Below, in pieces: positions 1 through 3,326 of a stretch of DNA of 5,455 nt (position 1 is the first letter of the stretch; every line of letters begins with the position of its first letter). Below the pieces are notes generated by a model. The model was not told where the DNA came from, searched no databases, and saw only the letters and a program-made list of their open reading frames with translations. The DNA lies in NCBI GenBank assembly GCA_026397035.1, contig JAPLVQ010000076.1, forward strand, positions 6,075 through 11,529, read 5' to 3'. Origin of the DNA: Candidatus Iainarchaeum sp. GTDB lineage: Archaea; Iainarchaeota; Iainarchaeia; Iainarchaeales; JAAZKV01. The position numbers were made by a program, and so were the translations under genes.

Positions 1-959
1 ATAACAAATACCTGCTTGAAAAACTTAGTGAGAACGGAAAACAAGAAGCAAGATTACTCAAACAATTCCTTAAAGGAATAAACGCTTACGGAGCTGACTT
101 GAAAAACTGCTCACTCCCGGGGTACGGGGTAGAGCTATTGATTGTAAAATACGGTTCGTTTGAGGATGTGCTTAGAGCAATTTCTAAATGGGAAAAAGGA
201 ATTGTAATAACTCTTGGAAACCAAAACGAAGAAACGGCAAAAGCACTATTTAGCGAAGCCCATTACCCGCTCATCCTAATAGACCCGGTTGATGCTAACC
301 GAAATGTTGCAAGCGCACTAACTACTCGGCAATTTGAAAGAATAATACTCGCCGCCGAAATGTTCTTGCAAAAACCTTCTGAAAAATTCTTTTTCCCTAC
401 AAAAGTCAAAACTTGGAAACGAAAAAAAGTAAGTGAAATGCTAAAAATGAAAGAACTAATCGCGATACAAGCGACATTTCCAAAAAACATTTTACCTGAT
501 ATTATGTGGGGACAATTAAAGAGATTTGAGAAAAAGTGCGCTGCATTCCTGCATGAAAAGGACTTTAAGGTTCTGCGGGATGACGTTTGGAGCGACGAGA
601 AAAAAGTTGTTTTTATTTTTGAGTTAGAGCTGCTGAATTTACAAAAATCAAAGAAAATAATCGGACCGCCAGCGCATGACATTATGAACATAAGACGCTT
701 TCTTGAAGGCAAAAAAATACTTTCCGGACCCCGCGTAGAAGACGCGCATATTGTAATAGAAATAGAACGCAACGAAACAAGCGCACACAAAATGCTTGAA
801 GAATTTATTAAACTGGAAAAAGTAGGCGAGAAAAAAGATATACGCACAATGTTAAAAGGCGCCCAAGTGCTAAGCGAGAAGAGAATATTATTAACTTACA
901 AAGGGGTATTCGCTGAATACTTTACTATTTATTTAGAAGGGAAAGAAAGCTTTGAGTGA
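1..959 (+). CDS. cca: CCA tRNA nucleotidyltransferase, archaeal class I (5' partial)
   Basis: Adds or repairs the 3'-terminal CCA of tRNAs from CTP and ATP without a nucleic acid template, in the cytoplasm. The frame is open from base 3, so the gene begins before the window; the TTG at 99 is an internal Leu codon and not the start. 318 codons are visible, against about 440-460 residues in the family. The N-terminal nucleotidyltransferase domain with its catalytic carboxylates is therefore missing from view. What is seen is the central part (RLLKQFLKGINAYGADLK, then GYGVELLIVKYGSFEDVL), followed by the family hallmark IDPVDANRNVASALT at about 279-323. Next comes an AAEMFL..PSEKFFF segment and then the tail and RNA-binding region. 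These strings match my memory of archaeal CCA enzymes closely. The stop TGA lies beside the start of the next gene, suggesting a shared transcript. The tRNA-Arg at 2573-2657 has no encoded CCA and would need this enzyme. The identification is strong. Confidence 0.93.
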   Translation, partial: NKYLLEKLSENGKQEARLLKQFLKGINAYGADLKNCSLPGYGVELLIVKYGSFEDVLRAISKWEKGIVITLGNQNEETAKALFSEAHYPLILIDPVDANRNVASALTTRQFERIILAAEMFLQKPSEKFFFPTKVKTWKRKKVSEMLKMKELIAIQATFPKNILPDIMWGQLKRFEKKCAAFLHEKDFKVLRDDVWSDEKKVVFIFELELLNLQKSKKIIGPPAHDIMNIRRFLEGKKILSGPRVEDAHIVIEIERNETSAHKMLEEFIKLEKVGEKKDIRTMLKGAQVLSEKRILLTYKGVFAEYFTIYLEGKESFE

Positions 960-966
960 GAAAAAC

Positions 967-1521
967 ATGACTACAAAACCAGCACCATACACCGGACCAA
1001 TACTATTTCTAATACATTCGCCGGGAACAATTGATGATGTCCTTGATGAAAATGAAAGAAAATCAATTCAGGCAAATAAGAAAAAAGCAATCCGAGCACT
1101 AAACGCCGCAGGACTAAGAAGAATACCTGTTCTTTATTCTCCTCGTTATGAAGAATCAACTGCAGAACTGCTTTCCCAATTAAAATATACTCCCAGAATT
1201 GTAAAAATAAGGACTAATAATTTCTCTGCTGCCGAAGTTAGCACAACTTTAAAACGAGCAAGAATAAACCCAACACAAATTTCGTGCCTTGGATTGTTTA
1301 GGAAAGTTTGTGTCACTGATTGGGCGCTCGCAGCAAAAGAAGCATTCCCTCACGCAAAAATAAATGTAATTGAAGGAACACACTCAATTCTACTTAGAGG
1401 AGCAAACCAAGCAAAAAGAAACTCTCCGCCAAATTCAAGAAAACTGTTGCAGTACAGAAAAACACTTTTCGCTACAGGAATAAAGCACGCAAAAAAGTTA
1501 AATCCAAGACATTTTGTTTAA
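967..1521 (+). CDS. Diverged isochorismatase-like cysteine hydrolase family protein
   Basis: A 184-residue protein when started at ATG 967. An in-frame TTG at 952 would overlap cca by 8 bases and add five residues; I prefer the ATG because GAGTGAG at 954-960 lies at ribosome-binding distance. The pattern fits the isochorismatase-like hydrolase fold: strand ILFLIH (12-17), then a helix and GLRRIPVLYS (49-58), then RIVKIRTNNFSAAEVSTTLKRA (77-98) matching the family's 'K..saF..T.L...L', then CLGLFRKVCVTDWALAAKEA (107-126) matching 'l.G....CV..Ta..A'. K80 and C115 would be the catalytic Lys and Cys nucleophile. The family Asp at the end of strand 1 (usually D-x-Q) is H17 here, so the usual Asp-Lys-Cys triad is incomplete and the substrate cannot be guessed. 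The basic C-terminal tail (about 150-184) lies beyond the core. It sits between cca and the DUF1653 gene with very short gaps. The fold call is from motif memory only. Confidence 0.6.
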   Translation: MTTKPAPYTGPILFLIHSPGTIDDVLDENERKSIQANKKKAIRALNAAGLRRIPVLYSPRYEESTAELLSQLKYTPRIVKIRTNNFSAAEVSTTLKRARINPTQISCLGLFRKVCVTDWALAAKEAFPHAKINVIEGTHSILLRGANQAKRNSPPNSRKLLQYRKTLFATGIKHAKKLNPRHFV

Positions 1522-1522
1522 C

Positions 1523-1529
1523 AGGTGAT
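1523..1529 (+). promoter_or_regulatory. Ribosome-binding site of the DUF1653 gene
   Basis: AGGTGAT here is complementary to the archaeal 16S rRNA 3' end (AUCACCUCC). GGTGA ends 4 bases before ATG 1533, the same spacing as at two other genes in this window. It fixes the start of the small downstream gene. Confidence 0.8.
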
Positions 1530-1532
1530 TTT

Positions 1533-1784
1533 ATGAGCGAAATTGAAGTAAAACTAGGGCAAAAGTGGACGCATTTTAAGCACCCAGAAAGAGAATATGA
1601 AATAATCGGGATAGCTAAAAACTCTTCTGATTTAGAAGAAATGATAATCTATAAAGCGCTCTATGCTGATGAATTTCCTTTTGGGCAACTATGGGCGAGA
1701 CCAAAAAAAGAATTTATTGGAAAAACGATTGATAAGAAAACCGGAAAAGAAGTTGAGAGATTTAGTTTTATTAGCGAGAAATAA
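1533..1784 (+). CDS. DUF1653 family protein
   Basis: An 83-residue cytoplasmic protein with no signal peptide or membrane segment. It matches the DUF1653 pattern known mainly from bacteria. G9-x-x-W-x-H-F-K (usually G.Y.HYK) is followed by Y22-E-I-I-G-I-A-K-N-S. Then come an acidic LEE and IIYKALY (38-44), the W54-A-R-P motif (usually WvRP) with a following Phe, and a charged C-terminus. The family's biochemical role is not known to me. The start is fixed by a strong GGTGA site, and only 11 bases separate it from the upstream gene, so it is probably the last gene of the cca run. It ends 18 bases before the end of the convergent nitroreductase. A small beta-rich fold is likely, but no function should be assigned. 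Confidence 0.85.
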   Translation: MSEIEVKLGQKWTHFKHPEREYEIIGIAKNSSDLEEMIIYKALYADEFPFGQLWARPKKEFIGKTIDKKTGKEVERFSFISEK

Positions 1785-1807
1785 CTAGTGATTAATTAAC
1801 CGCTAAT
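1770..1807. terminator. Possible shared inverted repeat between convergent genes
   Basis: ATTAGCG (1770-1776) and CGCTAAT (1801-1807) are perfect 7-base inverted arms, with 24 AT-rich bases between them that include TTAATTAA. The arms overlap the ends of both convergent genes. This could mark a two-way termination zone, but there is no clear T run, so support is weak. Confidence 0.25.
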
Positions 1808-2309
1808 CAACAAACTTCACAATTTCACTTAATTCTTTTCGAATCTTTTTGGCTGGCGAATCTAGGGCATAACCAAGAGGAGTAAAAATTACCGGCTCCA
1901 AATTAGCGGGTAATTTTAATAGCTCTTTTGCTTTCTTTGGGTCAAATGCCGCAACCCAGCAAGTACCAAGACCAAGCTCGGTAGCCTGCATTACTAAATG
2001 ATCAAAAGCAATTGCTAAATCTATAAGAGCATAATTTTTCCCATCTTTTCTAATCCACGCTCTTGACTCATCAATACACCCAAGCAAAACTAGCGGCGCT
2101 TTTGAAAACCAATTAGGAGGATAAATCTTCTGAAAAAGCGCTTCCTTACCTTTTGTTTTGAAAACAAAAAGCCGAAAAGGCTGTTTATTACAAGCAGAAG
2201 GAGCGAACTGAAAAGCCTTAAGAATTTGAGTCAGTTTTTCCTTCTCAACTACCTTATCAGAATAACTCCTGACACTATACCTCTTCAAAACAAGCTCTGA
2301 AAAATCCAT
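1803..2309 (-). CDS. Small FMN-dependent nitroreductase family protein
   Basis: Predicted flavin oxidoreductase of the nitroreductase superfamily, using NAD(P)H to reduce nitro compounds, quinones or similar acceptors; the true substrate is not readable. Of two possible ATGs I chose 2309 over 2324, because MDFSELVLKRYSVRSY is the usual beginning of the family; the longer form adds MDVFC. In the 168-residue form, R10-x-S-x-R14 is the FMN phosphate-binding motif. APSACNKQPF (36-45) is the PSxxNxQPW-type flavin motif with Phe for Trp. D97-LAIAFDHLVMQATELGLGTCW (97-118) is the conserved central helix and GxxxCW segment, and PLGYA follows near 150. The length is at the short end of the family, as in single-domain homodimeric members. 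It is the only protein gene here on the minus strand and faces the DUF1653 gene. A likely TATA box with a 7-base direct repeat behind it lies at 2358-2384. Confidence 0.88.
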   Translation of the reverse strand: MDFSELVLKRYSVRSYSDKVVEKEKLTQILKAFQFAPSACNKQPFRLFVFKTKGKEALFQKIYPPNWFSKAPLVLLGCIDESRAWIRKDGKNYALIDLAIAFDHLVMQATELGLGTCWVAAFDPKKAKELLKLPANLEPVIFTPLGYALDSPAKKIRKELSEIVKFVD

Positions 2310-2357
2310 ACAAAACACATCCAAACTAAACTTTCATAAATGAATCCACTCAAACGG

Positions 2358-2384
2358 TATTTTAATCCACGCTAAAGCCACGCT
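2358..2384 (-). promoter_or_regulatory. Candidate nitroreductase promoter with upstream direct repeat
   Basis: Read on the minus strand, ATTAAAATA (2366 to 2358) is a TATA-like element. Its predicted transcription start, about 25 bases on, is near 2337, leaving a short leader before ATG 2324 or 2309. Directly behind it the heptamer AGCGTGG occurs twice (2384-2378 and 2373-2367), spaced 11 bases, about one helical turn. A regulator site in the BRE/activator position is a plausible reading. Confidence 0.4.
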
Positions 2385-2501
2385 CAAAACTTTTAACTTC
2401 CTTAACTTTGCTACTCAACGAATTCTTCAAAAAAATCAGCTCAAACAAAATAAGGGATATAATGGATATTAACTCAATTCTTTACACGGGCCTGGAGGAA
2501 A

Positions 2502-2557
2502 TGCACTCAAGCTGCTGCTTGAGGCAATTCGCATTGTGCTTCAATGCTCATTCGAAT
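2502..2557. other. Two adjacent stem-loops, possible small structured RNA
   Basis: Stem 1: CTCAAGC (2506-2512) pairs perfectly with GCTTGAG (2517-2523) across a TGCT loop, extended by TGC/GCA (2502-2504 with 2524-2526) around a bulged A. Stem 2: GCATTG (2531-2536) pairs with CAATGC (2542-2547) across five bases, with an alternative outer stem ATTCG/CGAAT (2527-2531 with 2553-2557). The strand is undecided. A plus-strand RNA could start from the TATA-like element near 2460. A minus-strand RNA could be the trailer of tRNA-Arg, ending at the T run at 2435-2429. I find no C/D boxes, no convincing H/ACA layout and no tRNA fold. The identity is unknown. Confidence 0.4.
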
Positions 2558-2572
2558 CCCCCTTTCTTTCTA

Positions 2573-2657
2573 CGGCCCCGAGGGGAATCGAACCCCTATT
2601 TAGCGGTTTCTCCAGCAATTCCGAAGCCGCTTTGCCTATCCATTAGCAGACAGGGCC
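2573..2657 (-). tRNA. tRNA-Arg (anticodon UCG) with a 13-nt intron
   Basis: The reverse complement folds as a complete cloverleaf. The acceptor GGCCCTG pairs with CGGGGCC (one T-G wobble). U8 is present. The D arm is TGCT/GGCA with GG in an 8-base loop. The anticodon stem AGCGG pairs perfectly with CCGCT. The variable loop is AAAT, and the T arm is AGGGG-TTCGATT-CCCCT. The discriminator is G (complement of 2573), and CCA is not encoded. The 85-base length and the apparent lack of a 3' anticodon stem right after the loop are resolved by an intron at 37/38. Removing it leaves a normal loop CTTCGGA with anticodon UCG at 2624-2622, reading CGA and probably other CGN codons. A type II (Leu/Ser) tRNA was considered but the anticodon stem would not pair. 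The TATA-like element at 2701-2710 may drive it. Confidence 0.95.
2608..2620 (-). other. tRNA-Arg intron with bulge-helix-bulge motif
   Basis: The minus-strand intron is AATTGCTGGAGAA. In the precursor, C32-T-T-C35 pairs with intron GGAG (C-G, T-A, T-G, C-G), giving the 4-bp central helix. The flanking 3-base bulges are GG^A at the 5' site and AA^A at the 3' site, each cut between bases 2 and 3. The anticodon stem forms the outer helix, and a short A-T closed loop forms the inner end. This is the canonical substrate of the archaeal tRNA-splicing endonuclease. Confidence 0.92.
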
Positions 2658-2700
2658 ATTCAGAAGCTCAAAATACTCCCCAAGTTTTACCCTGAAGCGA

Positions 2701-2710
2701 TATTTATAAA
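2701..2710. promoter_or_regulatory. Near-symmetric TATA element between divergent tRNA-Arg and zinc-ribbon gene
   Basis: TATTTATAAA (TTTATAAATA on the other strand) is the only strong TATA-like sequence in the 108-base divergent gap. Leftward, a start about 25 bases on would lie near 2677, leaving a leader of some 20 bases before the tRNA. Rightward, a start near 2735 would give a leader of about 30 bases before ATG 2766, enough for its ribosome-binding site. Whether it works in both directions is inference. Confidence 0.5.
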
Positions 2711-2756
2711 CGTTGCTTCCTAGAAAATAAATGTTAAGTTGGATATTTAAAGAATT

Positions 2757-2761
2757 GGTGA
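2757..2761 (+). promoter_or_regulatory. Ribosome-binding site of the zinc-ribbon gene
   Basis: GGTGA lies 4 bases before ATG 2766, with the same motif and spacing as at 1533 and 2981. It confirms that this 51-codon frame is translated. Confidence 0.8.
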
Positions 2762-2765
2762 GACT

Positions 2766-2921
2766 ATGAAAACATGCACAACATGCAATAAAGTAGTAAC
2801 AAAAAGTCATATTGAGTTCCGCTGTCCAAGTTGCAGCAAGAGCCTTATAGTTCGATGCGCTCATTGCAAAGAAAACTCAAAAGAATATTCTTGCAAAGAA
2901 TGCGGATTTGTTGGACCATAA
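2766..2921 (+). CDS. Small double zinc-ribbon protein (DUF1610/HVO_2753-like), translation-linked
   Basis: A 51-residue protein carrying four CxxC knuckles: C4-TT-C7, C20-PS-C23, C31-AH-C34 and C43-KE-C46, the last followed by GFVGP. Eight cysteines at these spacings can bind two zinc ions. The arrangement matches the small archaeal zinc-ribbon RNA-binding proteins (DUF1610; Haloferax HVO_2753 is the studied example), usually annotated as having a role in translation. Those genes are commonly found next to the aEF-1 beta gene, and here aEF-1 beta follows after 59 bases on the same strand, which strengthens the call. The start is set by GGTGA four bases upstream. It is a small cytoplasmic protein, likely to contact RNA or the ribosome; the exact molecular role is not settled and cannot be read from sequence. 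Confidence 0.9.
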   Translation: MKTCTTCNKVVTKSHIEFRCPSCSKSLIVRCAHCKENSKEYSCKECGFVGP

Positions 2922-2935
2922 ACACACTTATTTGC

Positions 2936-2947
2936 TTATTTTAAAGT
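2936..2947 (+). promoter_or_regulatory. Possible TATA element before aEF-1 beta
   Basis: CTTATTTTAAAG, about 35-45 bases before ATG 2981, resembles a TATA box and would place a start near 2967. The gene could equally be read from the zinc-ribbon transcript, so this may be a secondary promoter. Confidence 0.3.
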
Positions 2948-2971
2948 AATATCAAGAGAACCAAAAAATGT

Positions 2972-2976
2972 GGTGA
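2972..2976 (+). promoter_or_regulatory. Ribosome-binding site of aEF-1 beta
   Basis: GGTGA ends 4 bases before ATG 2981. It picks this ATG over the later in-frame Met at 2993. Confidence 0.8.
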
Positions 2977-2980
2977 AAAA

Positions 2981-3241
2981 ATGGGAAAAGTAATGGTAAT
3001 ATTCAAAGTATTTGCTAACCCTGAAAACCTTGACGCAGTATGCGGAAGACTCAAGAAAATTACTGAAGGCTCTTTTAGGGATTTAAAGAGAGAACCAATA
3101 GGATTTGGAATAGAACTTATTAGAGTAGGATATGTAATACCCGACAAAACGGACGGCGCAATGACTAAACTAGAAGAAGCTGTAACAAAAGTGGAAGGCG
3201 CAAACCAAGTAGAAGTAGAAATGGCGACACTAATATCTTAG
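2981..3241 (+). CDS. ef1b: Translation elongation factor 1 subunit beta (aEF-1 beta)
   Basis: Guanine nucleotide exchange factor that reloads EF-1 alpha with GTP between rounds of aminoacyl-tRNA delivery, in the cytoplasm. The 86-residue length agrees with the archaeal family (about 88-90), which is just the C-terminal exchange domain of the eukaryotic protein. The alpha/beta pattern is clear. MGKVMVIFKVFANPENLD forms strand 1 and the start of helix 1. An LKREPIGFGIELIRVGYVIPD block follows, in which EPIGFG is the family's conserved EPIAFG-type core. The C-terminus has the helix LEEAVTKVEGANQVEVEMATLIS, matching 'lE..l..veGV..vEv...t.l'. It probably shares a transcript with the zinc-ribbon gene upstream. 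A T-rich stretch with a weak hairpin follows the stop. Confidence 0.95.
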   Translation: MGKVMVIFKVFANPENLDAVCGRLKKITEGSFRDLKREPIGFGIELIRVGYVIPDKTDGAMTKLEEAVTKVEGANQVEVEMATLIS

Positions 3242-3261
3242 AAACTACTGTTTTTGAAAAT

Positions 3262-3280
3262 AGCACAAATGTTGCTTTTT
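3262..3280 (+). terminator. Weak hairpin plus T run after aEF-1 beta
   Basis: AGCA (3262-3265) pairs with TGCT (3273-3276), plus one inner C-G pair around a bulged T, and runs into TTTTT (3276-3280). An earlier TTTTT lies at 3251-3255. Archaeal termination mainly needs T runs, so the zone is a fair candidate for ending the aEF-1 beta transcript before the rad50 promoter. Confidence 0.4.
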
Positions 3281-3291
3281 GAAGAGAACTC

Positions 3292-3305
3292 TTTAATTTA
3301 AAATA
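3292..3305 (+). promoter_or_regulatory. Candidate TATA element for rad50
   Basis: TTTAATTTAAAATA lies about 22-35 bases before ATG 3327, so transcription would begin at or just before the start codon and give a very short or leaderless message. There is no GGTGA motif before this ATG, only AGGGG at 3313-3317, which agrees with leaderless reading. Confidence 0.45.
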
Positions 3306-3326
3306 ACTTTCTAGGGGCTAGTTTTT

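Larger units (their letters stand above)
2325..2572. other. Non-coding stretch between nitroreductase and tRNA-Arg
   Basis: About 250 bases without a credible protein gene. It holds the candidate nitroreductase promoter (2358-2384), a seven-base A run at 2429-2435 (T run on the minus strand, a possible end for transcripts coming from the tRNA), an AT-rich GATATAATGG at about 2457-2466 that could be a plus-strand TATA element, and the two stem-loops at 2502-2557. The one long open frame through here runs antisense into the tRNA and has no family resemblance. Confidence 0.6.

Noticed and set aside
263..847. Minus-strand frame of 194 codons
   Set aside because: Antisense shadow of cca, whose frame carries clear family motifs.
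2548..2566. Second tRNA suggested by ATTCGAAT followed by CCCCC, like a T loop and stem
   Set aside because: No matching G-rich 5' T-stem arm precedes it on either strand, and no acceptor or anticodon arm can be built.
2441..2572. C/D-box or H/ACA guide RNA
   Set aside because: No TGATGA or CTGA box pair on either strand, and no ACA at the right distance from a two-sided pocket.
2573..2657. Type II tRNA (Ser or Leu) with a long variable arm
   Set aside because: Without an intron the anticodon stem pairs badly, while with the 13-base intron removed all stems pair and a perfect bulge-helix-bulge forms.
2408..2695. Open plus-strand frame of 95 codons
   Set aside because: It runs antisense through the whole tRNA-Arg and the stem-loops, has no ribosome-binding site and resembles no protein family.
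2643..2864. Open minus-strand frame overlapping the tRNA 5' end, divergent promoter and zinc-ribbon gene
   Set aside because: It conflicts with the well-supported tRNA and zinc-ribbon genes, and its composition is that of a shadow frame.
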